From NCBI GenBank assembly GCA_902492235.1, contig CABUKS010000009.1, forward strand, positions 6,023 to 70,022: a DNA stretch of 64,000 nt. The letters are read 5' to 3'. The notes below the pieces were generated by a model, which worked only from the letters and a program-made list of their open reading frames with translations, made no database searches and was not told the DNA's origin. Positions 1 to 7,768 of this stretch are shown here, piece by piece. The stretch comes from an uncultured Collinsella sp. GTDB lineage: Bacteria > Actinomycetota > Coriobacteriia > Coriobacteriales > Coriobacteriaceae. Numbering within the stretch: position 1 is the stretch's first letter; the number at the start of each line of letters is the position of its first letter. Both the position numbers and the translations under genes were made by a program.

Positions 1-1679
1 TCCAGATCGGTCGTGTCGATATTCAGGTGCATCTGCTTGTCGACCGGCAGCAGGCCCGTGTCGTAGCCCGAGTGGTTCTGCATGGTCACGTCGAAGATAA
101 ACTGCGGATCGGCGTTCTGGTCGAGCAGCTCAAGAATCTTGTCGTAGGTCGCCTGGTCGGTCACCATGTCGCGCAGGGTGTCGGCTCCCTGGAAGTCGTT
201 GATGGACAGGAACTGATCAAAGCCAAAGTCCTTGTAGACGTTCTCGCGGTTCCAGTTGGTTGCGTGGTTGGGGTGCATGGCCGTGGTGGTGTAGCCGAGC
301 GATTTGAACTGCTCTGCCAGGTTCCCGGTCGTTTCCATGTTGTAGATGGTGTAGGGGTACACGCCCGAGCCCAGGTTGGCCATGGAGTTGCCGGTCATAA
401 ACTCAAACTCGGTATTGGCGGTGCCGCCGCCGTAGGCGCTCACGTAGAGCTTGCCGCGGCTGAGGCAGTTGGACAGGTTCTTAAAGTACTGCGGGCCCTC
501 GTAGCCGGCGCGCATGTTCTGATAGATCGACAGATCCGAGAAGGTCTCGTTCATGATGGCGATGACCGTGGGCTTCTCGCTGTCGAACTGCTCCTTTGCG
601 GCGGTGCGCTCGTCACTCTTGGCAGCGTCGGACTTGTCGTAGGCCTTGGCGTACTTTTTGAGCGTGGCCTTGGCATCGTCGACGGAGTAGTCGGCGGGTT
701 TGGGCGGCTTGATGGACTGCGCTGCGCTAATGAAAGCGGGCAGGTAGCCCTCGCGCCAGTAGCTCTCGAGCGGGCGCCAGGTGTAGACGGTGATGCCGAG
801 GGTGTTGTAGTAGTCGATGAGCGTGACGTGTGCGGTCACACCGCCCAGGCACAGCACGGCGACGAGCAGATTGGTGAGCAGCATGCGCTTTGCGTTGGCG
901 GCGCCCTTCTGACGGTGCGGTGCCACCAGGCCGGCGTACTCGCACAGCAGCATAGCGATGGCGGTAAAGCCCATGGACAGCACGCAGAACAGCGAGATGG
1001 AGAAGGTGTAGCCGGTGCCGGCGACCGCGGCGGCGGTGGAGATGGCCGAAAGGTCGCCCGGCTGGATGGGCATGGATTTAAACGTGATGACGAAGAACTC
1101 GGCAATGCCCAGGACAAAGAGGGCAAAGGCCAGGACCGCGGGAGCTGCACCGTGGCGCTGGAACAGGAAGAACAGGCCGACCATGAGCGTGGTGATGATG
1201 GCCCACTCGAGCAGGATACACAGGGGGTAGACCCAGGTAAAGTCGTGGTTGGACGAGACCTCCATGCCCAGCAGCGCAAAGACGCCGGCGAGCAGCAGGC
1301 ACAGGACGGCGGCGACGAGCGGTTTGCCCACAAAGGCGCCGCGCAAACGAGCGAGCTTGCCGGTGGGGGCGGGCGCATCGGCCGAGGCGAACGCAAAGAC
1401 GCGCGGGGCGATGCGGTCGCGGGCGATACTGGCCCAGGCGCAGCCGGTGAGGATAGCATTGGTCAGGATGAGCATCACAAAGGCGAGCGGCTCGTTTTGG
1501 GCGACGAGGCCAATGGCGCCCCAAATGGTCAAAAAGAGCTGGAACAGGCCGAAGGCGACGCTCCACCCAAGAGCGCTTTTGGCAACGGTGCCCGACTGAG
1601 CGCGAATGGCCTTGGCCTCGCGCAAAACAAGGTAGACGGTCGCCGCAAGACCGACGAGCGAGATGGCGGCAGCGAACAT
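1..1679 (-). CDS. LTA synthase-like membrane sulfatase (partial, C-terminus outside window)
   Basis: The gene reads leftward from an ATG at 1679, preceded by GAGGAG, and runs off the window, so 559 residues are visible and the C-terminus is missing. The first 300 or so residues hold several hydrophobic segments. An extracellular alkaline-phosphatase-superfamily domain follows. It has IMNETFSDL, whose Glu378 fits the metal-binding acid, and YGGGTANTEFEFMTG, whose Thr420 fits the nucleophile of LtaS enzymes. A downstream HPNHATNW stretch is also typical. LtaS enzymes transfer glycerol-phosphate from phosphatidylglycerol onto a membrane anchor outside the cell. Substrate here is inferred only; phosphoethanolamine transfer or another envelope polymer is possible. 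It is divergent from the nitroreductase gene. Confidence 0.85.
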   Translation of the reverse strand, partial: MFAAAISLVGLAATVYLVLREAKAIRAQSGTVAKSALGWSVAFGLFQLFLTIWGAIGLVAQNEPLAFVMLILTNAILTGCAWASIARDRIAPRVFAFASADAPAPTGKLARLRGAFVGKPLVAAVLCLLLAGVFALLGMEVSSNHDFTWVYPLCILLEWAIITTLMVGLFFLFQRHGAAPAVLAFALFVLGIAEFFVITFKSMPIQPGDLSAISTAAAVAGTGYTFSISLFCVLSMGFTAIAMLLCEYAGLVAPHRQKGAANAKRMLLTNLLVAVLCLGGVTAHVTLIDYYNTLGITVYTWRPLESYWREGYLPAFISAAQSIKPPKPADYSVDDAKATLKKYAKAYDKSDAAKSDERTAAKEQFDSEKPTVIAIMNETFSDLSIYQNMRAGYEGPQYFKNLSNCLSRGKLYVSAYGGGTANTEFEFMTGNSMANLGSGVYPYTIYNMETTGNLAEQFKSLGYTTTAMHPNHATNWNRENVYKDFGFDQFLSINDFQGADTLRDMVTDQATYDKILELLDQNADPQFIFDVTMQNHSGYDTGLLPVDKQMHLNIDTTDL

Positions 1680-1893
1680 GCTGAGACTCCTCACAAACTT
1701 AAAACCTACGAAAGCGGGGGTTTACCCGATTGTTACCTAAATATGCGCTGCATTTGCGGGCTGCGCACAACAACCAGCCATATTAACGCGCATGTGCGGC
1801 GGTGTGGCGCAATGTGGTGGCGACCTGCGCGATAATGGACGGGAATTACACGGAAACGTAAAGGCTTCTTAAAGAATTGGCGAGGATAGAGCT

Positions 1894-2769
1894 ATGGGTG
1901 AGCAGGTTTGTATGACGGGCGTCGAGTGCTGCGGCGGAGCTGCGGGCGTGGATACGAACGGCTACCCGGTCGAGACCACGGGCAATGCGGTGCTGGACAT
2001 TTTGGAGCATCGCTCGTCTACGCGTGCCTTCGCGCGCGATGACGACGACCGTCCCGTGGCGGTGACCGACGAGCAGCGTGCGGCGATTCTGCATGCGGCG
2101 AGCCGCGCGCCGTCGGCGGGTGCCATGATGATGTATTCCATCGTGAGCATCCGTGAGCAGGCTACGCTCGACCGCCTGGCCGACCTGTGCGACCACCAGC
2201 CCATGATCGCTAAGGCGCCCTGGGCACTAATATTTGTGGTCGATTATGCCAAGTGGATCGATCTGTTTGAGCACGTGGGCTGCTTTGAGCCAGAGTTTGT
2301 AGAGCGTACGGGCAAGTCGCCCCGTCGTGCACCGGGTCTGGGCGACTTTGCCATTGCGGCGCAGGACGCCGTGATCGCCGCGCAAAACGCCGTGGTTGCC
2401 GCCGAGGCCCTGGGGCTGGGGAGCTGCTATATCGGTGATATCGTCGAGAATGCCGAGGAAGTTGCCGAGCTGCTCGATCTGCCGCCCTATACCATGCCGC
2501 TGTCGATGCTCATCATCGGCACGCCCCGTAAGGAGCGTCCGGCCATTGCGCATCCCGTGGTGAACCTGGTGCACGAGGAGCGCTACTGCCGCGCCGATGC
2601 CGCGACTATGGATGCTCAGGTGGCCGAGATGGATGCGATGTTCCGTCCGCACGCCCGCGAGGTGGGCGAGCGCGTGGTGGATATCTACACCCGCAAGCAC
2701 ACGAGTCCCTTTATGGCCGAGATGAGCCGATCCATGGAATGGTGGTTCAAAAACTGGCTTGGAAAATGA
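1894..2769 (+). CDS. Nitroreductase family protein
   Basis: This 291-residue protein is a cytoplasmic flavoprotein of the nitroreductase superfamily, which uses FMN and NAD(P)H. HRSSTRAF (residues 39-46) matches the N-terminal FMN-phosphate-binding Arg-Ser segment, and ALGLGSCYIGDI (around 170-185) matches the conserved second half of the fold. It is longer than the usual 200 residues. It has a Cys-containing N-terminal lead (CMTGVECCGG) and about 60 extra C-terminal residues after IIGTPRKERP. The start is supported by a GAGGA-type ribosome site. Electron acceptor and physiological substrate cannot be read from sequence. It stands alone and is followed by a strong hairpin. Confidence 0.85.
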   Translation: MGEQVCMTGVECCGGAAGVDTNGYPVETTGNAVLDILEHRSSTRAFARDDDDRPVAVTDEQRAAILHAASRAPSAGAMMMYSIVSIREQATLDRLADLCDHQPMIAKAPWALIFVVDYAKWIDLFEHVGCFEPEFVERTGKSPRRAPGLGDFAIAAQDAVIAAQNAVVAAEALGLGSCYIGDIVENAEEVAELLDLPPYTMPLSMLIIGTPRKERPAIAHPVVNLVHEERYCRADAATMDAQVAEMDAMFRPHAREVGERVVDIYTRKHTSPFMAEMSRSMEWWFKNWLGK

Positions 2770-2770
2770 C

Positions 2771-2805
2771 GAATGTGACAAAGAGACAGTCCCTTTGTCA
2801 CATTC
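2771..2805. terminator. Dispersed hairpin, AAAG..GACAGTCCCTTT family, copy 1
   Basis: Perfect 13-bp arms GAATGTGACAAAG / CTTTGTCACATTC surround a 9-base loop. It lies directly after the nitroreductase stop and before kup, so it could terminate transcription, although no long T-run follows. The core recurs at 5266, 16016, 35567 and (broken) 42254 with different outer stems. Confidence 0.6.
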
Positions 2806-2887
2806 CATATCGCGGCGGTGGCCTAAAGGCCGTATAAATGTTTATCTAGCTGGGAAAACAGTGCCATTCAAACATGGGCCGATTACC

Positions 2888-2893
2888 TATAAT
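2888..2893 (+). promoter_or_regulatory. Possible -10 box for kup
   Basis: A perfect TATAAT lies 36 bases before the kup start codon. The -35 candidate 17 bases upstream (CATTCA) is poor, so the call rests on the -10 hexamer and position alone. Confidence 0.3.
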
Positions 2894-2928
2894 TCCTTCG
2901 AACATTAAAGTTGGGAGGAAACCGGCTT

Positions 2929-4956
2929 ATGGAACAGAAGGCCAAGGAGGCAGCCTCGCACGCTGCGATTCCTGTGAGCATCTCGGCGATGCTCGTCACG
3001 CTGGGCGTGGTGTACGGCGATATCGGCACCAGCCCCATGTATGTAACCAAGGCGCTCGTTGCCGGCAACGGCGGCATCGGAAGTGTCACGGAGGAGTTCG
3101 TGCTCGGTGCGCTCTCCCTTGTCGTGTGGACGGTCACGCTGCTGACGACCGTCAAGTACGTGCTGATCTCGCTGCGCGCCGACAACCACGGCGAGGGCGG
3201 TATCTTTGCCCTGTACAGCCTGGTCAAGCGTTGCGGCAAGTGGCTCATCATCCCCGCCATGCTGGGTGGCGCCGCGCTGCTCGCCGACGGCATCCTGACA
3301 CCTGCCGTTACCGTTACCACGGCCATCGAGGGCCTGCGCACCATCCCGGCAGTCCATGCCGTGCTGGGCGACGATCAGGGCCGCGTCGTGGCCATCACGC
3401 TTGCCATCATCATTGTGCTCTTCTTGGTGCAGCGCATCGGCACGGCCAAGATCGGCCGTGCCTTTGGCCCCATCATGACGCTGTGGTTTCTGTTCCTGGG
3501 CGGTACGGGTCTGTTCTTTGTCTTCCAGCACCCCGCGGTGCTGCTGTGCCTCAACCCGCTGCGCGGCATCGCCTTTTTGCTGAGCCCCAACAACCATGCG
3601 GGCATCATGATTCTGGGCAGCTGCTTCCTTGCCACCACCGGTGCCGAGGCGCTCTACTCCGACATGGGCCACGTCGGCCGCGGCAACATCTACGCTACCT
3701 GGCCGTTCGTTAAGTGCTGCCTGCTGCTGTCCTATATGGGGCAGGGCGCTTGGCTTATGAACAACGCTGCCAACCCCGAGCTCATGGGCATTGCCGACCT
3801 CAACCCGTTCTACCAGATGCTCGCCCCGGGCCTGCGCCCGTTTGCCGTCGGCCTTTCCACCGTCGCGGCCATCATTGCCTCGCAGGCGCTCATCACCGGC
3901 GCATTCTCGCTGGTGTCTGAGGCCAGCCGCCTGGACCTCATGCCGCACATGCAGGTTTTCTATCCTGCCGAGACCAAGGGCCAGCTCTATATTCCCATGG
4001 TCAACAACGTCATGCTTGTGGGCTGCGTCATCGTGGTGCTGCTGTTCCAGAGCTCGGCGCACATGGAGGCCGCTTACGGCTTGGCGATCACCCTGACCAT
4101 GATGTGCACGACGCTGCTGCTCTTCTTCTACTTGCATGTCGATCGCGGCCTTAAGGTCGCCCCGTATATCTTCGTTGCGTTCTTCCTTATGCTCGAGGGC
4201 TTCTTCTTTGTGAGTTCGCTCACCAAGTTCTTCCACGGCGGCTACTTCACCATCCTCATGGCTGCACTCATCATGGGCATTATGGTGTGCTGGTACAACG
4301 GCACGGCGGTCGAGCAGCGCCAGTTTACGCTGCTGCCGCTGCGCAGCTACCTGCCGCAGCTCAAGCGCCTGCGCGACGACGACCGTTACGAGCGCATGAG
4401 CGACAACGTCGTGTACCTGACCAAGGACACCCATACCGACTACATCGACCGCGATATCGTCTATTCGATCTTGGACAAGCATCCCAAGCGCGCCCGCGCC
4501 TGGTGGTTTGTGAATGTTGAGACTATGGACGAACCGCACACCTTTGCCTATTCGGTCGAGACGTTCGGCACCGACTACGTGTTCCGCGTGCATCTGTACC
4601 TGGGCTACAAGATCAACCAGCGCGTCAATGCCTACCTGCGTCAGGTTGTTCAGGACCTGGCTGCCACCGGCGAGCTGCCGCCGCAGACGCATGACTACTC
4701 GGTCTACAAGGATCCGGGTAACATCGGTACGTTCAAGTTCGTCCTGATCCGTAAGCTTCTGGCGCCCGAAAGCGATGTGGAGCCCAGCGAGCGTACGGCC
4801 ATCACGCTCAAGTACATCATCCGCCGTGCCGCCGGCACGCCTGCACGCTGGTACGGCCTGGAGAACTCCAACGTGAGCTTTGAGTACGTGCCGCTGTTCA
4901 CCAAGTTCAAGGCTGTGAATAAGATGCAGCGCCTGGCCCCCAACGAGCGGCCGTAG
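2929..4956 (+). CDS. kup: Kup-type potassium uptake protein
   Basis: This 675-residue integral membrane protein matches the KUP/HAK/KT family of K+ (often K+/H+ symport) carriers. GVVYGDIGTSPMYV near the N-terminus is the family signature. About twelve hydrophobic segments follow to around residue 455, then a hydrophilic cytoplasmic C-terminal domain of about 210 residues. The ATG at 2929 is preferred over an in-frame TTG at 2911 because GGGAGGAAA lies between them at the right distance. Immediately downstream are a small membrane protein and a KdpD/KdpE-like two-component system, while kdpFABC is absent from the window. That context suggests K+ or turgor-responsive control of Kup. Confidence 0.95.
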   Translation: MEQKAKEAASHAAIPVSISAMLVTLGVVYGDIGTSPMYVTKALVAGNGGIGSVTEEFVLGALSLVVWTVTLLTTVKYVLISLRADNHGEGGIFALYSLVKRCGKWLIIPAMLGGAALLADGILTPAVTVTTAIEGLRTIPAVHAVLGDDQGRVVAITLAIIIVLFLVQRIGTAKIGRAFGPIMTLWFLFLGGTGLFFVFQHPAVLLCLNPLRGIAFLLSPNNHAGIMILGSCFLATTGAEALYSDMGHVGRGNIYATWPFVKCCLLLSYMGQGAWLMNNAANPELMGIADLNPFYQMLAPGLRPFAVGLSTVAAIIASQALITGAFSLVSEASRLDLMPHMQVFYPAETKGQLYIPMVNNVMLVGCVIVVLLFQSSAHMEAAYGLAITLTMMCTTLLLFFYLHVDRGLKVAPYIFVAFFLMLEGFFFVSSLTKFFHGGYFTILMAALIMGIMVCWYNGTAVEQRQFTLLPLRSYLPQLKRLRDDDRYERMSDNVVYLTKDTHTDYIDRDIVYSILDKHPKRARAWWFVNVETMDEPHTFAYSVETFGTDYVFRVHLYLGYKINQRVNAYLRQVVQDLAATGELPPQTHDYSVYKDPGNIGTFKFVLIRKLLAPESDVEPSERTAITLKYIIRRAAGTPARWYGLENSNVSFEYVPLFTKFKAVNKMQRLAPNERP

Positions 4957-5025
4957 TCGACGCTTGAGGTTTGCCTGCGAACGGGCGGGTTTGTATTGAC
5001 GGGGATTGAGTCCTGGGAGGAAACC

Positions 5026-5220
5026 ATGGATGCAAAGGTGCTTGACGGTTGCGATTTTGCGACCGAGCTGGTGCGTGAGGCGCGCGTCGACGCCGCCGAA
5101 GATCGGTTCTTTACGAATCGTGCCAACATGGACATGGCCGACCGTGTGATCTCGATCGTGGTGACGCTGCTTGTCGCGGCGTGCGTGTGCGCACTGCTCG
5201 CGCACGTGCTGTTTGTCTAA
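5026..5220 (+). CDS. Small single-span membrane protein downstream of kup
   Basis: This 64-residue frame starts at an ATG preceded by GGGAGGAAACC. The first 40 residues are polar and acidic (FATELVREARVDAAEDRFF), and the last 22 or so form one hydrophobic segment (ISIVVTLLVAACVCALLAHV). I do not recognise a family. It lies 69 bases after kup on the same strand and ends before a strong hairpin, so it is probably co-transcribed with kup. A role as a Kup accessory or regulatory peptide is a guess from position. Confidence 0.6.
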   Translation: MDAKVLDGCDFATELVREARVDAAEDRFFTNRANMDMADRVISIVVTLLVAACVCALLAHVLFV

Positions 5221-5265
5221 CGACCGCAGGCTGCAAAGGCTATACACTTGGAACCACCACAAGGG

Positions 5266-5307
5266 AAACCACCACAAAGGTGCCTGTCCCTTTGTGGTGG
5301 TTTTTGT
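5266..5307 (+). terminator. Rho-independent terminator / dispersed hairpin copy 2
   Basis: Fifteen-base arms AAACCACCACAAAGG / CCTTTGTGGTGGTTT are followed by a T-rich run, which gives a convincing terminator after the kup operon. It carries the core of the hairpin at 2771 but a different outer stem. A partial extra arm, GAACCACCACAAGGG, lies just upstream at 5251-5265. Confidence 0.75.
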
Positions 5308-5331
5308 TTTTGAGAGAGGGGCGGGGCGCTG

Positions 5332-6957
5332 ATGGACGTCCGTACGGACGGCGATATTGCCGATAGCTTTTGGTGGCGGCGCACAACGCTGACGCGCCGC
5401 ACTCCTCTGTATGACGCCTGCGTATCGGTGGGGCTGCTGGTCGCGGCGACGATTGTGGGCGCGCTGCTCGACCATCCGGGTCTCGCGCCGAGCATCATGA
5501 TCGTCTATGTGTTCGCCGTTCAGCTGTGCGCATTCTTTACCTGGAGTCGCCTGTATTGCTTGCTGAGCTCGGCTGCCGCCGTGGCGCTCTACAACTTCTT
5601 GTTTGTCGACCCGCGCTACTCGCTGTCGCTTATCGACCGCGGCTATCCCGGCATGTTCTTCATCATGTTCGTGGTCTCGCTCGTGTCGAGCTCGATTGCG
5701 TTGGCCCTGCGCCGCGCCTTGGCACAGGCTGCCGCCAGCGACCGCCGCACGCATATGGTGCTCGAGACCAACCGCATGCTGCAGCGGTGCGCCGATCAGC
5801 ATCAGATCGTTCACGCCATGGCCACGCAGCTGGCGCGTCTTTCGGGCTGTCCGGTCGTGTGGTACAGCGCCGACGCCGAGGGCGATGACCTGCTGCCGCG
5901 TGCGACGTACACAGCCGTGGGCGATGCCGCCCCGGTACACGAGCTGGCGCCGCAGATGCCGCCGCGGCTCTCGGCGTCCGCCTATGTGGGAACGCCGCTC
6001 GACGCCACGTTTGGCGGCTCGGCGTTTTATGGCATCTACCTGACGGTTCGCACGGGCGACGGCTTCGTGCACTCGGGCGACCCCGCCTCGGTGGTGGGCG
6101 TGCTGGCTATCGTTGCCGAGCCCGACGTGCTGACGCACGAGGAGCGGACACTTGCCGATGCCATCGTGAGCGAAGGCGAGCTGGCACTCGATCGCGCCCG
6201 CGCCATGGAGGCCCGCGAGGAGGCGGCGGTGCTCGCCAAAAACGAGCAGCTGCGCGCCAACCTGCTGCGCTCCATCTCGCATGATCTGCGCACGCCGCTT
6301 ACCAGCATTTCGGGCAATGCCGACGTGCTGCTCGACCAGGGTTCGACCGGCACCGCGGTGCTCGATGCCCAGACGCGCCGCTGCCTGCTTCTATCCATTC
6401 GCTCGGATGCGCTGTGGCTCAACGCCACCGTCGAGAATCTGCTCGCTATCACCAAGCTCGAGGGCGGCGGCATGCATCTGTCGGCCACGCTCGAGCTCAT
6501 GGACGATATCGTCGAGGAGGCGCTGCGCCACGTAAGTCCGGCCGTGCGCGAGCACGATCTTAAGGTGGTGGCGTGCGATGAGCCGGCGCTCGTCAACGTC
6601 GACGCGCGCCTGATGGTACAGCTCGTGGTGAACCTGGTGAACAATGCCATCACCTATACGCCCACAGGCTCGCATATCGTGATTTCGATTGGCGTCGACG
6701 ATGGGCACGTGACGTGCTCGGTAGCCGATGACGGCCCGGGCATTGCGCCCGAGGACCGCGAGCGAATTTTTGAGTCGTTCTATACCGCCAACCATGGTCT
6801 GGCCGACAGCCACCGCAGCGTGGGCTTGGGTCTTTCGCTCTGCCGTTCCATTGCGTTGGCGCATGGCGGTAGCATAGAGGTTGCCGCGGCGGACCCGCAC
6901 GGTTCGGTCTTTACGATTGAACTTCCCGCCGCCGACGTTTCGTTTGATAAGGAGTAG
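5332..6957 (+). CDS. KdpD-like sensor histidine kinase lacking the N-terminal KdpD/Usp domains
   Basis: This 541-residue membrane kinase has four hydrophobic segments (about 30-130) in a DUF4118-type arrangement, then a GAF-like stretch (about 145-285). The HisKA box SISHDLRTPLTS follows with phospho-acceptor His317. The ATPase domain has LVVNLVNNAITYTP (N box), VADDGPGIAPEDRERIF (G1) and SVGLGLSLCRSIALAHGG (G2). Full KdpD is about 900 residues and begins with a KdpD domain and a Usp domain that are missing here. It is paired with the response regulator 4 bases downstream and sits behind kup. The signal is probably K+ or osmotic stress, by family and context. Confidence 0.88.
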   Translation: MDVRTDGDIADSFWWRRTTLTRRTPLYDACVSVGLLVAATIVGALLDHPGLAPSIMIVYVFAVQLCAFFTWSRLYCLLSSAAAVALYNFLFVDPRYSLSLIDRGYPGMFFIMFVVSLVSSSIALALRRALAQAAASDRRTHMVLETNRMLQRCADQHQIVHAMATQLARLSGCPVVWYSADAEGDDLLPRATYTAVGDAAPVHELAPQMPPRLSASAYVGTPLDATFGGSAFYGIYLTVRTGDGFVHSGDPASVVGVLAIVAEPDVLTHEERTLADAIVSEGELALDRARAMEAREEAAVLAKNEQLRANLLRSISHDLRTPLTSISGNADVLLDQGSTGTAVLDAQTRRCLLLSIRSDALWLNATVENLLAITKLEGGGMHLSATLELMDDIVEEALRHVSPAVREHDLKVVACDEPALVNVDARLMVQLVVNLVNNAITYTPTGSHIVISIGVDDGHVTCSVADDGPGIAPEDRERIFESFYTANHGLADSHRSVGLGLSLCRSIALAHGGSIEVAAADPHGSVFTIELPAADVSFDKE

Positions 6958-6961
6958 CGCC

Positions 6962-7675
6962 GTGTCGAACTCTGCCGTAAAACCGCTCATCTTGGTCGTT
7001 GAGGACGACCCAGCTGTTCGCAACCTTATCGTTGCTGCGCTCGAGGCGCACGGCTTGCGCCATATGGCCGTGGAGACCGCCCATGCCGCCATCGCCGCCG
7101 CCTCATCGCAGGCACCGAGTATTGTGCTGCTCGATCTGGGCCTGCCCGATATGGATGGTGTCAAGGTGGTGGAGTCGGTGCGCGCATGGTCGGGTATGCC
7201 GATTATTGTGGTTTCGGCGCGCAGCGAGGATGCGGACAAGATTCGCGCGCTCGATGCCGGCGCCGACGACTACCTGACCAAGCCGTTTTCGGTCGAGGAG
7301 CTGCTCGCGCGCATTCGCACGACGCTCAGGCGCCTTTCGTATGCGCAAACGGGCGGCGTTGCCTCCGAGGGCTCGTTCGATACCGGTGAGCTGCATATCG
7401 ATTTTGATGCCGGCATCGCCGCGATGGATGGCGAGGAGCTGCATCTGACGCCGATCGAGTACAAGCTCCTGTGCCTGCTAGCGCATAACGCCGACAAGGT
7501 GCTGACGCACCAGTTTATCCTGCACGAGATTTGGGGCACGGCAACCAAGAGCGACCTGGCGAGCCTGCGTGTCTTTATGGGCACGCTGCGCAAGAAGATC
7601 GAGTCCGACCCTGCGCATCCGCGCTATATCCAAACGCACGTGGGCATCGGTTACCGACTGGTCACCCAAGGATAG
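6962..7675 (+). CDS. KdpE-like OmpR-family response regulator
   Basis: This 237-residue regulator has a receiver domain (VVEDD at 12-16, phospho-acceptor Asp58 in LLDLGLPDMDG, conserved Lys in LTKPFSVEELLARI). A winged-helix DNA-binding domain follows (LTPIEYKLLCLLAHNADKVLTH through VGIGYRL). The GTG at 6962 was chosen because AAGGAG lies just upstream, overlapping the end of the kinase gene, and because residues before it belong to the kinase reading region. It is the partner of the kinase. Likely targets are kup or its own operon, since no kdpFABC is nearby. Confidence 0.9.
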   Translation: MSNSAVKPLILVVEDDPAVRNLIVAALEAHGLRHMAVETAHAAIAAASSQAPSIVLLDLGLPDMDGVKVVESVRAWSGMPIIVVSARSEDADKIRALDAGADDYLTKPFSVEELLARIRTTLRRLSYAQTGGVASEGSFDTGELHIDFDAGIAAMDGEELHLTPIEYKLLCLLAHNADKVLTHQFILHEIWGTATKSDLASLRVFMGTLRKKIESDPAHPRYIQTHVGIGYRLVTQG

Positions 7676-7700
7676 GCCGGCATCCGCCATCCCACTATGA

Positions 7701-7764
7701 GTTGCGGTGAAATAGTTCCTGTTTGGGCCTTTACCAGGCTTTTTAGGAACTATTCCACCACAAC
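7701..7764. terminator. Bidirectional hairpin between convergent genes
   Basis: Twenty-base arms (7701-7720 and 7745-7764) pair almost perfectly, with one G-T and one A-C position: GTTGCGGTGAAATAGTTCCT against AGGAACTATTCCACCACAAC. It separates the converging response-regulator and rlmKL genes and probably terminates both. Confidence 0.65.
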
Positions 7765-7768
7765 TTTG

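Noticed and set aside
2905..6282. Very long minus-strand open frame (over 1100 codons) opposite kup and the histidine kinase gene
   Set aside because: It is antisense to two clearly recognised genes and has repetitive low-information sequence without domains; GC-rich codon bias creates such frames.
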